Assembly: GCF_000429405.1 (NCBI RefSeq)
Contig: NZ_AUBU01000013.1
Location: 1-64,000 of the forward strand
Reading direction: 5' to 3'
DNA from: Algoriphagus marincola DSM 16067
Lineage (GTDB): Bacteria; Bacteroidota; Bacteroidia; Cytophagales; Cyclobacteriaceae
DNA: 64,000 nucleotides
In this document: positions 42,280-51,109 of the stretch, piece by piece
Position numbering within the stretch: the first letter of the stretch is position 1
Layout: every line of letters begins with the position of its first letter
Program-made: the position numbers and the translations under genes
The notes under the pieces: model-generated
What the model was told of the DNA's origin: nothing
The model's database searches: none
Seen by the model: the letters and a program-made list of their open reading frames with translations, nothing else

Positions 42280-44031
42280 TTAGTTTATTTGCACGATTGA
42301 TCCTTTTACTTCTGTATTTCCAGATGAATTCAAAGAGGCAGAGGCACTGCCATCTGCCTTAAATTCAGCACTGGCTTTGAGTTCGATATTGGTTCCTTCC
42401 ATTTTGATATCCCCATTTGCTTTAATGGTGATATTGTTTTCGCTTTCCAAGTCAATTCCTTCACTGCCCATTTGAAATAGGTTTTTGTTTTCATCTTCAA
42501 TTTTTATCACTCCTTCATCTTCACTAAGTAGGATTTTATTGCCATTGGGAGTTTCTATGGTGAGGGCAACCAAATCGTCATTGAAGACTAATCGCATACC
42601 GGAGCGAGTAAAAATCCCTTTTTCATGATTATCGTCGGAAGGTTCTAAAGGCGCAGCCTTGGCACTGCTGTATAGTCTGCCGAGAACTACCGCATCTCTT
42701 GGGTCTTCATTGATAAATCCAATAATGACTTCATCACCTATTTCAGGATAGAAAAAGCTGCCTCTTCCATCTCCTGCATCCATTTGAGCCATTCTTGCCC
42801 AGATGCCTTCTTCTTCTGGATTGATCAAAGGGATGACTACTTTCACCCTGAATTCTCCATCAGGATCATTTTCTAGGGCCGTCACCTTGCCGATTTGGAG
42901 GCCTTTGATGGCAGGTAAGAGTCCTGCCGCTGGTACATCTTCAATGTCGTCGTAGGTGTATGCGATTAATTTAGGGTCTAATCCGAGACCTATATGAGTA
43001 AACCACTTCTGATTAGGGGATATTTCATGGTAAACCGATGAGACAAAGGCTTTGCCGTTAAATCGATCCCCAAAACCTATTAATGAAACCATGTCACCGG
43101 GCCGGATCCTGTTATCTCCGAGAGTTTTTAACCTTCCCTGTATTTTTGACAGCCTACTGCGGAGGAGGTGGGTATCAGCCCAAGATTGGAGTTCCTCGTC
43201 CTTTTTTGGCCCCCCATGTTGAAGTTTGTTTTCACTGAGGCCGATCACTGCCGCCAGCTCATCCGGGCTGATATTTCCCAGCAAATCAAGACCTGGATCG
43301 GTAGCTTCCTTTTCTTTGATCTCTTGAATAGCTGCATCCCAGCTCAAGGTTATACTGGACGAAAATTGCTTTCTTGCGTCCATTTCTGCCTCAAAACTGA
43401 TGACATTCATCCCAAACTCAAGATCCAAAACGGCCTCGCCTCCAGTGTCAGGTTTGAATATTTCTACTTCACCCCCTTTCACTCTGACGATTTTTCCACA
43501 GGACTCAGCCCTTGTCAGAATAAAATCCCAATCGGTACAATAGTATTGAACCATCTCGGCATGAGTGGGCTGCGTGCTTTCGACCTTGGCGTTCAAGTCC
43601 GAGTAGTTGCCTATCAGAGACTCCATAATTTCTGAGTCGGAAGAGTCGAAGTAGTAATTGTTTTTTCGTCCTACCGTCATTCGAATTACCGGATCCCGAA
43701 GTTCCAGAACTAACTTTGAGGAGTCTTTACTGATATCGAGGCCATGCTTGATAATGATTCCTTCAAAAATTTGCTCCTCGTCATTATTGTAGCCTGCTTT
43801 GATTTCGATTTTTTTACCGGGAACAAATAAATCCCCGTCACTTAGGTTAAATTGTCCTGTGGCTACATCTCCATCAAAAAGAACCAGCTTGGCTGCAGGT
43901 ACTTTGTTGATGGCATAAGTTACAGCAAGCATGGCTACTCCTACAGAAGCAGGCAATTCCTGACCTTCCGATAGGATGGTGAAGGTGGCCAAATCTGGAT
44001 TGGTCCGTGTGCTGACAGGTAATATTGGCAT
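42280..44031 (-). CDS. VgrG-like spike protein (Afp8-like)
   Basis: This 583-residue protein has a gp27-like N-terminal region, a gp5-type OB domain (GLQIGKVTALENDPDGEFRV and GDEVIIGFINEDPRDAVVLG), and a C-terminal beta-helix needle of short repeats (GSEGIDLESENNITIKANGD, then IELKASAEFKADG). That is the plan of Afp8/VgrG trimers that pierce the target membrane. No enzymatic domain is appended. It lies 3 bp from the LysM protein gene upstream and 3 bp from the PAAR gene downstream. Confidence 0.93.
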   Translation of the reverse strand: MPILPVSTRTNPDLATFTILSEGQELPASVGVAMLAVTYAINKVPAAKLVLFDGDVATGQFNLSDGDLFVPGKKIEIKAGYNNDEEQIFEGIIIKHGLDISKDSSKLVLELRDPVIRMTVGRKNNYYFDSSDSEIMESLIGNYSDLNAKVESTQPTHAEMVQYYCTDWDFILTRAESCGKIVRVKGGEVEIFKPDTGGEAVLDLEFGMNVISFEAEMDARKQFSSSITLSWDAAIQEIKEKEATDPGLDLLGNISPDELAAVIGLSENKLQHGGPKKDEELQSWADTHLLRSRLSKIQGRLKTLGDNRIRPGDMVSLIGFGDRFNGKAFVSSVYHEISPNQKWFTHIGLGLDPKLIAYTYDDIEDVPAAGLLPAIKGLQIGKVTALENDPDGEFRVKVVIPLINPEEEGIWARMAQMDAGDGRGSFFYPEIGDEVIIGFINEDPRDAVVLGRLYSSAKAAPLEPSDDNHEKGIFTRSGMRLVFNDDLVALTIETPNGNKILLSEDEGVIKIEDENKNLFQMGSEGIDLESENNITIKANGDIKMEGTNIELKASAEFKADGSASASLNSSGNTEVKGSIVQIN

Positions 44032-44034
44032 AGA

Positions 44035-44826
44035 TTAATTTTTTTTGACAGGAGGAAATGAAAGCTCCTCGCCTATTTCTAGTTTTCGAAAATTTTTGAG
44101 CTGGTTGATCCTGGCGATTTCCAGGTAATAATCTGGAGTTCCGTAGATTCTTTGACACATGATCGGCAGGGTATCCCCGGCCTTCACTGTGCGGATGTGG
44201 GTCAGATCTGGAGAGTTTCTTGAAGTTTCTGCGGCCTGCTCCTCTCGGGAAATGGACTGCTTAAACTTCGCTGAAATGGTAGCCCTAATGGGTAATCCTG
44301 CTGAATTGAAGAGCTTGTAATTGATGGTGGCGCTTTCGAGCACTCCGCGGAATTGAAATGCTCCCCAATTGATCTGGAGGAAGTTGGGTTTATGGGTATC
44401 AGATTGGATTTTTTGTGTGATGTCCAGAAATTTTTGGATTGCCCGATCCACATGCTTATCCTTCTGAATGATCTGAATGGCTGAGATTTTATCATTACTG
44501 ATCAAATCGGTATTGGGTTTACTGTCCCCCAAGTAGTCCAGATTGATGTCGCCAGGTGTATCATTCCCCGGTGGGGAGGCTGCGGTGGCATCAAACAGGA
44601 ATTCAAAAGTGACAGATTCCGATTGATTGGATCGGAATTGGTTTTGTGCTCCGTCGGCCAAACCTTCCTCAGGAACCCATTTGTTTTGCACTTCTTGGCT
44701 GTAGGCCGTAGGATTGTACATGACGACATAAGTCTGTCTTGAAGACGTGAAAAAGTCATCAGAAAATGCAGTGATTTTCAGCTTTTCCAGACCTCTTAAG
44801 GGAGAAAATATGTCTTTCAGTGCCAT
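44035..44826 (-). CDS. CIS tube/hub protein with C-terminal LysM domain (Afp7-like)
   Basis: This 263-residue protein starts with a segment common to Afp7-type proteins (SRQTYVVMYNPTAYSQEVQN). It ends with a LysM domain (TVKAGDTLPIMCQRIYGTPD and INQLKNFRKLEIGEELSFPP). In related phage-tail-like particles this protein joins the tube to the spike hub, and the LysM resembles gp53. It lies between the DUF5908 gene (6 bp) and the spike gene (3 bp), as in Afp clusters. Confidence 0.9.
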   Translation of the reverse strand: MALKDIFSPLRGLEKLKITAFSDDFFTSSRQTYVVMYNPTAYSQEVQNKWVPEEGLADGAQNQFRSNQSESVTFEFLFDATAASPPGNDTPGDINLDYLGDSKPNTDLISNDKISAIQIIQKDKHVDRAIQKFLDITQKIQSDTHKPNFLQINWGAFQFRGVLESATINYKLFNSAGLPIRATISAKFKQSISREEQAAETSRNSPDLTHIRTVKAGDTLPIMCQRIYGTPDYYLEIARINQLKNFRKLEIGEELSFPPVKKN

Positions 44827-44832
44827 GGACTT

Positions 44833-44988
44833 TTAGCGTTCGTTTTTGTCTTTGATCAATCGGATGATTTCCTCCATGCCTTTTTCCAGTGCTTCAGCCC
44901 TTGGAAGAGGGCGGTTTTTACCGGTAGGTTTTTCATCAGCAGAATCGACTGTGGTGCGGATGATGAGTTCTTTGACTTCTATAGGCAT
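44833..44988 (-). CDS. DUF5908 family small eCIS protein (51 aa, Afp6-like position)
   Basis: A 51-codon ATG frame begins MPIEVKELIIRTTVD, the typical start of DUF5908 proteins, and ends with a basic helix (EEIIRLIKDKNER). It sits 2 bp after the second tube gene and 6 bp before the LysM gene. That is where small Afp6-type proteins lie in contractile injection clusters. Its exact role is not known to me. Confidence 0.8.
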   Translation of the reverse strand: MPIEVKELIIRTTVDSADEKPTGKNRPLPRAEALEKGMEEIIRLIKDKNER

Positions 44989-44990
44989 AT

Positions 44991-45464
44991 TTAGATAGGT
45001 AAAAGGTCCGTAGGATCAATTCTTCGGTAATACTGATATGCAAACTCGATGGATTCTATCATTAATGAATTTTCCATCGCATTTAATCCTTCAATACTCC
45101 ACTTTACGGGCCAGGAATTGATGAAATTCCAAGCTTGAAGCGGGAGGTGTTGGTCATTGAGTAAGATTACCGTAATGTCCTGGGCTTCAAACTGAAAGCC
45201 TTCCATGGAGTCTTTGAACCATTGCATCAATTGAGATCCGATCAGCATTCCTCGCTTCATCGTAAGGTTGGGATAGGATACCGGATTGGGCATTCTGTGC
45301 TTAAATCGGTTTTCCCCACCTTCGGCGTATTCCTCTACGCCAATTTCCACACTGAGCCCGCCGACTTCCTGAAAGCCCACGTCCGGGATACCAGGATACT
45401 TTAGGAGTAGCCCCTCAAACCGAACCAGAAAATGAAACCCGGTAGGTGGATAGAATAGCGCCAT
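44991..45464 (-). CDS. gp19-like tube protein, second copy (Afp5-like)
   Basis: This 157-residue phage-type tail tube protein begins YPPTGFHFLVRFEGLLLKYP and has the conserved VGFQEVGGLSVEIGVEEYAEGG and LTMKRGMLIGSQLMQWF segments. Being the tube gene nearest the hub genes, it probably forms the first ring(s) next to the baseplate, like Afp5. It is paralogous to the neighbouring 144-residue tube protein, which is 3 bp upstream. Confidence 0.92.
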   Translation of the reverse strand: MALFYPPTGFHFLVRFEGLLLKYPGIPDVGFQEVGGLSVEIGVEEYAEGGENRFKHRMPNPVSYPNLTMKRGMLIGSQLMQWFKDSMEGFQFEAQDITVILLNDQHLPLQAWNFINSWPVKWSIEGLNAMENSLMIESIEFAYQYYRRIDPTDLLPI

Positions 45465-45467
45465 CTA

Positions 45468-45902
45468 TTAGGGGGTTTCTATAGAAAGTCCTTCGTGACA
45501 GAGTTCAATGGTCTCAATGGCCACTTCATTGCCAGTAGAGTTTAAAGAAGGTCCTTCTACTTTGCAGGGCCATGCCTCTTTTACTTTCCATACCATCACA
45601 GGCTCATGCTCTTCGTTGAGGAGACTGATAGTGAGATCTCTGCGTTCGATATTGTTTTTCCTGACAGTATTCAGCCATTGGAAAAACTCGTTGTCTGCTC
45701 TAAAAACACCTCTTTTTAGAGTGATATTGCTGTATTGTGGGATTCCCGGCATCTTGCTGACGTGGTATTCCAAAGAACTACCTTCACGGTAGTCGATGGA
45801 CTGAAGCTCCACAGTAAGACCGGATACTTCTGTAAAACCAATGCGGGTACCGCCCCATTCTACCTGGAAATGAAAGACGGAAACTGGATATGCTACTGCC
45901 AT
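45468..45902 (-). CDS. gp19-like main inner tube protein (Afp1-like)
   Basis: This 144-residue tube protein has YPVSVFHFQVEWGGTRIGFT, EVSGLTVELQSIDYREGSSL and NITLKRGVFRADNEFFQWL, matching the gp19/Hcp-like tail tube fold. It follows the second sheath gene by 20 bp and is the probable main tube subunit stacked inside the sheath. No effector fusion. Confidence 0.92.
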   Translation of the reverse strand: MAVAYPVSVFHFQVEWGGTRIGFTEVSGLTVELQSIDYREGSSLEYHVSKMPGIPQYSNITLKRGVFRADNEFFQWLNTVRKNNIERRDLTISLLNEEHEPVMVWKVKEAWPCKVEGPSLNSTGNEVAIETIELCHEGLSIETP

Positions 45903-45922
45903 GGTATTGAAATTTTAATTGT

Positions 45923-47362
45923 TTATGATTCTTGAAGTTTATGAGAAAATTTGAGAATGATGAATTCAGCTGGTCTTACGGCGGCCAGCCCTATTTCCAC
46001 ATTCATGCGACCTTCCAAGATGTCTTGAGAAGTCATAGTCGTACCTAGTCCCACTCTGACAAAGAAGGCATCCTCAGGTTTAGCACCTGCCAGCGCTCCG
46101 TCTCTCCAGAGTTTGGAGAGGAAGTTTTCGATCATGGTTTTTACCCGGAGCCAAGTATTGGCATCATTAGGCTCGAATACCACAAATTCGGTAGCCTTTT
46201 TGACAGATTCTTCGATGAAAATAAATAGCCTCCTCACGGGGACGTAGCGCCATTCATTGTCATTTCCTGCTAAGGTTCGGGCTCCCCAGACTAAGGTTCC
46301 TTTTCCGGTGAAGCTGCGAATGACATTGATAGACTTTCCTGAAGCAGCATCTACATTCAGAGAGGCTTGTTGTTCGTGGGTCACTTTGAGAGAAGGGCCG
46401 ACAACTGACCTGATGCTCACATTTGCAGGGGCTTTCCACACACCTCGCTGACTGTCGACCCGGGCATAGACTCCTGCAATAGCTCCACCTGGAGGTAAAG
46501 TGACATTGAGCTTGCTGATTTCAGCTAGGATAGCCCGATGAAGACTAGGATCATTTCCGGCTACCCAATCCAGAGTTTTACTATTGGCGTCAGTAGGAGT
46601 TGAAGGAGCTGGCGTTTCAGTGCCTTCATAGCTACTGTTTTGGACGATGCTTACTGTGGTATTGTCAAATCCATAGCTGAGGGCCGACTTAAGTTTTGGG
46701 TAGTAGACGGCCCCATATTTTAAATCTATATTGCCAAACGATCCCCGGAAATTCCCGGCATCTGCGATGGGATCGGTAGTTTCTTCCTTCACATCCATAA
46801 TGACAAATCGATCCTGAAGCTTATCACACTGTTCCAATGCTTGCTCGTATACCAATCCCGCGTTGACAAGACTCAAATCGTCCGGAAAAAGAATCAAGGT
46901 GGGCTCATCTACTTTTTCCAGAGCAGCCAAGCCTCCCAATAATGAGGCGCTGTTGGTAGATTCTCCTACAATGGGGCTAGTCGAGAAATCCTGGACTGAT
47001 ACGATATAGCAGGGGCCCCCTCCATTGTCGAAGAACATTCGAAGGCTGTAATACATTTTGAATGCCGAGTCTGAACCGGTGAGTGCCGCAGTAATTTTTC
47101 GATTAATCAACTTGGTTGGTGGTCCTCCATAGGTGTCTTCAATGATGACTGAGATCGCCTCTGGATTTGCCTTTCCGAAAATGGATTCATATTCAAGCAT
47201 GGATGAAATCCTTGTTGGGATTCCCCGTACATCTTCTCCATTTTTGGAGGCCAAAGCGGTATGTCCGATAAAGGCGGGAATTGCAGTTTCCACTGCTGCA
47301 ACTGAGGCAGGGAGCGTGGAAATCTCCTCAATGTAAACGCCTGGTGTGAAATAATTTGCCAT
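45923..47362 (-). CDS. phage-type tail sheath protein, second copy
   Basis: This 479-residue sheath protein starts with YFTPGVYIEEISTLPASVAA, the conserved sheath N terminus. It ends with the interlocking C-terminal arm (NVEIGLAAVRPAEFIILKFS...). The conserved core includes RGVWKAPANVSIRSVVG and LVWGARTLAGND. It is shorter than the other sheath because it lacks a central insertion, and its last ~30 residues are almost identical to those of that copy. Sheath protomers drive contraction, and multiple sheath paralogues also occur in Afp. It is probably the bulk sheath, though which copy is major is not certain. Confidence 0.93.
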   Translation of the reverse strand: MANYFTPGVYIEEISTLPASVAAVETAIPAFIGHTALASKNGEDVRGIPTRISSMLEYESIFGKANPEAISVIIEDTYGGPPTKLINRKITAALTGSDSAFKMYYSLRMFFDNGGGPCYIVSVQDFSTSPIVGESTNSASLLGGLAALEKVDEPTLILFPDDLSLVNAGLVYEQALEQCDKLQDRFVIMDVKEETTDPIADAGNFRGSFGNIDLKYGAVYYPKLKSALSYGFDNTTVSIVQNSSYEGTETPAPSTPTDANSKTLDWVAGNDPSLHRAILAEISKLNVTLPPGGAIAGVYARVDSQRGVWKAPANVSIRSVVGPSLKVTHEQQASLNVDAASGKSINVIRSFTGKGTLVWGARTLAGNDNEWRYVPVRRLFIFIEESVKKATEFVVFEPNDANTWLRVKTMIENFLSKLWRDGALAGAKPEDAFFVRVGLGTTMTSQDILEGRMNVEIGLAAVRPAEFIILKFSHKLQES

Positions 47363-47385
47363 GATATATTTTGTTAATGGTTAGA

Positions 47386-49113
47386 TCAGCTTTCTTGAAG
47401 CTTGTGTGAGAATTTCAAAATGATGAATTCGGCAGGCCGTACGGCCGCTAGGCCAATTTCTACATTCATTCGGCCTTCGAGAATATCCAATGAGGTCATG
47501 GTCTGACCCAGTCCCACTCGGACAAAAAATGCCTGCTCGGGTTTGGCACCAGCTAGTGCTCCTTCTCTCCATAGTCCGGAGAGGAAGTTTTCGATCATCG
47601 CTTTTACTCGCATCCAGGTATTGGCGTCATTGGGCTCAAAAACCACAAATTCAGTCGCTTTTTTGACAGATTCTTCGACGAAAATGTAAAGTCTCCGTAC
47701 AGGGATATACCTCCATTCATTGTCATTACCGGCGAGCGTTCTTGCTCCCCATACGAGGTTTCCTTTTCCCGGGAAATTACGGATGGCATTGATTGATTTT
47801 CCTGAGGTGGCATCTACGTTTAATGGTTCCTGATCCGGTGCAGATAGTAGAATGTCTGGTTGGGATACGCCTCGGACGCTGACATTTGCTGGTGCTTTCC
47901 AGACTCCCCGCTGACTATCCACTCTGGCGTAGATTCCTGCCATGGCAGCGGAGGGATATAATGTCATAAACTTAGATTCCAGCTTTTTTTTGATCTCATT
48001 GTACAGAGATTTCTCTGCCTGGGGAATTCGAAGAGTACCTCCTGGGCTGATTGCTGCTCCTCCATCACCATTATCCGTATATGTCAGGACAAGGGTTTCC
48101 CCTGCACTTCCTTCTGTGGTGGCTTCGATGATTAGAGTGGCCCCTATTCTTCGGGCGGTGTAGTTTGGATTTGCGGCAGCTTGGATGGCTATTAGTAAAT
48201 TTTCAGCAGATCCAGCATTCGCTGAAGGCCCCAGTTCTTTATTGAAATCTGTACCTTCTACAAAAGTGTCGGTGTCGATGGTAAATGAGTCAAGATCCAG
48301 ATTGGCATTATTGGTTATCTGGATGATTCCTACAGCATGGGTTCCACCTTTTCCCAGCATTTCTAAGGGCATTTGATGGAAGGGGCCCTGTGCCGCTCCA
48401 CCACGGTTATCAGTTAGAATGAGTGTTTTTTCATTGAAGTTTCTAAAGAGGAAAGTTCTCAGTCCGGGGTAATAAGCCGCTCCGTATTTCAGATCACCTG
48501 TGCCTACTTCGGCCCGAAAGGCTGTCGCGTCTTGCAAGGGGGTGTTGTTGGAGTAATGAAGCACATCCATGATGGCAAACCGGTCTTGAAGTTTAGCACA
48601 CTGTGCAAGCATTTGGTCATGAAGGGTGGTCCGGTTGACATCGGACATAACCGCTGCCTCAGGTACTACCAACAGCGTAGGCTCATCCTCTTCCTCTAAG
48701 GCAGTCAGACCTGCCAATAGGGCTGCCGGATCAATTTCATTTCCACTGGGATTGGAAATGTGAGTACCTACGGATACGATGTAGCATGGTCCTCCTCCAT
48801 TCAAAAAGTAGAGATAGACCTGATATGGAAGCAGGTAATGGGAAAAATGACTGGGGTCTGTGATGATAAACCCCGGCTCTGTACTTGATAGGCTGATTTC
48901 ATAACGCTCGTAGAAGGAATCCCCAAAAATTTCTTTAAACTCTAAATAGGAGGTTATCCTCGTAGGTTTATTATTCGGTATGGGAGTCCCGTTTTTCTCC
49001 CGTTTGGCTGTATATCCGATAAATGCCGGAACAGCAGTAGCAACAGGCACTACAGAAGCAGGAAGAGTGGAAATTTCTTGGATGTAAACTCCCGGTGTTT
49101 TAAAGTCGGCCAT
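47386..49113 (-). CDS. phage-type tail sheath protein, first copy, with insertion domain
   Basis: This 575-residue paralogue of the neighbouring sheath has the same N terminus (FKTPGVYIQEISTLPASVV) and C terminus (FIILKFSHKLQES). A ~100-residue extra segment lies at about residues 245-365. That segment contains GIIQITNNANLDLDSFTID, IAIQAAANPN and GETLVLTYTDN, a beta pattern I know from phage tail proteins of the TFVxxTD...AAxxLAAAIN type. The insertion would lie on the outside of the sheath. It follows the 376-aa gene by 11 bp. Confidence 0.93.
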   Translation of the reverse strand: MADFKTPGVYIQEISTLPASVVPVATAVPAFIGYTAKREKNGTPIPNNKPTRITSYLEFKEIFGDSFYERYEISLSSTEPGFIITDPSHFSHYLLPYQVYLYFLNGGGPCYIVSVGTHISNPSGNEIDPAALLAGLTALEEEDEPTLLVVPEAAVMSDVNRTTLHDQMLAQCAKLQDRFAIMDVLHYSNNTPLQDATAFRAEVGTGDLKYGAAYYPGLRTFLFRNFNEKTLILTDNRGGAAQGPFHQMPLEMLGKGGTHAVGIIQITNNANLDLDSFTIDTDTFVEGTDFNKELGPSANAGSAENLLIAIQAAANPNYTARRIGATLIIEATTEGSAGETLVLTYTDNGDGGAAISPGGTLRIPQAEKSLYNEIKKKLESKFMTLYPSAAMAGIYARVDSQRGVWKAPANVSVRGVSQPDILLSAPDQEPLNVDATSGKSINAIRNFPGKGNLVWGARTLAGNDNEWRYIPVRRLYIFVEESVKKATEFVVFEPNDANTWMRVKAMIENFLSGLWREGALAGAKPEQAFFVRVGLGQTMTSLDILEGRMNVEIGLAAVRPAEFIILKFSHKLQES

Positions 49114-49124
49114 GGTCTATAAGG

Positions 49125-50255
49125 CTAGATGAATACAAAGATTTCTGATATGGAATCTCCTCCGTCTGATTTGATAGGACTTTGTCGAAGGGGATTGGGA
49201 AGATGGGTAAGCAAAACCCTGTTGCCCGGATTTCGCCTGAGCTCTAAGTTGAGCTTTGGTCTTTCGAAATAGGGGATGGGTACCTGAGATCTGAAAATAA
49301 CCGTATCCTGATCATTGATCCGGATATCCGGATGAGGCGCACTTCCCAACTGATCAAATTGATATTGTGAATAGGGAGAGCTTGGGGGATTTTCCCTGTC
49401 CTCGATGATCAGGGTAGATGAGCTCAAGTCTATTCGCTTATTTTGGTTGACGATGTAGTATGTCCACTTTGAGGTCTTTCTGTTTAGTTGTAGGCGATAA
49501 AACTCCTGCAATCCATATAAATGATCCGGTGAGTTGCTGTATCGAATCTGTACTACACCAAGGCTATTTGATAAATTTGGATCTGCGGATAAAAAAAAGT
49601 CACGCGTCCAAAGCGTCGTGGTATCTAAGTCATTTCGGAGTCGAATTGTGTACACTCCTTCCTTTTTTCCATTTAGATTGATTTCAAATCGAACCTTCCC
49701 ATCGGGTTCAGCTTGGATATTTCGATCTACCGGAAATGCTTGGCCATTGAAATCCTGACCTGAGCTGATTTTGTTCCCATCCGAATCCAGGACTTGAAGA
49801 ATGACTATACCGGGATTTGGATTTAGTACTAATTCTGAGCTGAATCTCATGGGACGTCTTCCATCCAATATTTCATGTTCTAGGGACTCTGGACTCGAGG
49901 AATCGGTGGAAGCTTGGGCAGGAAGATTTTGAAAATGTAAAAAGTCACCAGAAGAAAATTTTCTGGGTAGTTTATCAAAATCGCTGACAGTTTGGATAAA
50001 AGCCTGATCAGTACTCTGCAGCAAAAAAGTGAATGTTTTCGGTCGATGAAGATCTATTTCAGGGCTTACTAGGTCATTTTTTGCCCGATATAAAACTAAG
50101 GTGCCATTGGGAGTATCTCTAAAAAGCATTCGCCCACTTTTGAAAAGGTTCTGCGTTTCTTTGGTGGGAATTAGATTGAGGTTTCTTCCTTTCCCATTTG
50201 CGAAAAACTCGTGTCGTATAGAAAGCTCGAAAAGTCTCTTGTAGATGATATTCAT
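49125..50255 (-). CDS. unrecognised 376-aa eCIS protein between terminator and sheath genes
   Basis: I do not recognise a named family. The protein begins with YKRLFELSIRHEFFANGKGR and is beta-rich throughout (GTLVLYRAKNDLVSPEIDLH; KEGVYTIRLRND). It has no signal or membrane helix. It is translated with the DUF4255 gene (ATGA overlap at 50252-50255) and lies directly before the sheath genes. That position fits a distal-end (cap) component, such as the cap adaptor of the Algoriphagus eCIS, or a sheath-associated factor; this is inference only. Confidence 0.72.
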   Translation of the reverse strand: MNIIYKRLFELSIRHEFFANGKGRNLNLIPTKETQNLFKSGRMLFRDTPNGTLVLYRAKNDLVSPEIDLHRPKTFTFLLQSTDQAFIQTVSDFDKLPRKFSSGDFLHFQNLPAQASTDSSSPESLEHEILDGRRPMRFSSELVLNPNPGIVILQVLDSDGNKISSGQDFNGQAFPVDRNIQAEPDGKVRFEINLNGKKEGVYTIRLRNDLDTTTLWTRDFFLSADPNLSNSLGVVQIRYSNSPDHLYGLQEFYRLQLNRKTSKWTYYIVNQNKRIDLSSSTLIIEDRENPPSSPYSQYQFDQLGSAPHPDIRINDQDTVIFRSQVPIPYFERPKLNLELRRNPGNRVLLTHLPNPLRQSPIKSDGGDSISEIFVFI

Positions 50256-50860
50256 GACTTGTGCTGGCTTTGTGTGAATATCTGCTCGATCGGCTCACCC
50301 TGCTCGAGGACTGCATTTTCCTGAATGCTGATGGTTTTGATTTTATACAGCACACTGGGCAGGTATTTTGCACCTACCACAGACCAGAAATTGTAAAGCT
50401 GCTCAAAGGAATAGCTGTACAATTCCACTACTATCTTTTGAAGATTGGGATCGAAACTCCCCAAACCGGGGCTGTTTTCAGGCGTAAAGACGTTTTTCGA
50501 TTGGAAAAAAGAAATTGCATAGCTCAGCTGCTTTAGCCCTTCCACATAATCATCCGAGGAGTTGTTAGGGTTCTTATTTTGAAAATTAGCCGTGATTAGG
50601 ACGTAGAGGTTGAGTCGGATTTCGGGGTTTCGCTTCTCGACTTTTCCCACTGCATTGACGAATCGGTTTTGCTGGTCTTTATTGACCCGCTCTTCTTCAA
50701 TATTGATCAGGGAAATACCCAAAGATTGATCAGGGATGGCTATTCCAGCCTCGTTGGTTACTCCAGAGAGATAAATCCGAGTTGTCGTAGGATCGCCTAC
50801 CTTTAGTTTGATAAAGGTGTTTAACTCATCCGTAAGAAATTCTAAAACAGAATGGATCAT
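50252..50860 (-). CDS. DUF4255 / Pvc16_N family tube terminator (Afp16-like)
   Basis: This 202-residue protein begins IHSVLEFLTDELNTFIKLKV and contains GISLINIEEERVNKDQQNRF, EIRLNLYVLITANF and EGLKQLSYAISFFQSKNVFT, the DUF4255 (Pvc16_N) pattern. Afp16-like proteins cap the distal end of the tube and stop its growth. Here it is the first gene of the injection-system transcription unit. The nearest upstream gene is 250 bp away across an AT-rich gap. Confidence 0.88.
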   Translation of the reverse strand: MIHSVLEFLTDELNTFIKLKVGDPTTTRIYLSGVTNEAGIAIPDQSLGISLINIEEERVNKDQQNRFVNAVGKVEKRNPEIRLNLYVLITANFQNKNPNNSSDDYVEGLKQLSYAISFFQSKNVFTPENSPGLGSFDPNLQKIVVELYSYSFEQLYNFWSVVGAKYLPSVLYKIKTISIQENAVLEQGEPIEQIFTQSQHKS

Positions 50861-51109
50861 CGACTAAAAGTGAAAGAATGAAAGAATATAAAGATCCTCT
50901 TAAGGTATTGAAGTGGCTTGGGCTTTGATAGGAAAAAATAAGATTGAAATAACTTGAAAAATTCTCATGAAAATATTGTAAAATACTGAAAATCAATTAA
51001 ATATAAACCAAAAAGAGTTTAAAAATAATCTCTATCTTTTTAAGATCTAAATTGCTTTTTATTTGAATAAAAAATTAAAAAAAATTAAATATTGAATTTT
51101 ATCTAGAAA
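50861..51109. other. AT-rich gap upstream of the eCIS operon
   Basis: This 249-bp region separates the first eCIS gene from the 454-aa gene, both on the minus strand. It is dominated by A and T runs, and no open frame of note was seen. No good TAnnTTTG/TTTG promoter could be placed on the minus strand. The only dyad noticed is short (ATCTT at 51034-51038 with AAGAT at 51042-51046). It presumably holds the regulatory region of the cluster, perhaps using a non-consensus promoter. Confidence 0.45.

Noticed and set aside
42280-44031. Type VI secretion system interpretation of the VgrG/PAAR genes
   Set aside because: No TssJ/L/M membrane complex, ClpV or Hcp-type layout; the Afp-like gene order, DUF4255, DUF4157 and the AAA+ type indicate an eCIS.
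51034-51046. Short inverted repeat ATCTT/AAGAT as an eCIS operator
   Set aside because: Five-base arms in very AT-rich DNA are expected by chance.
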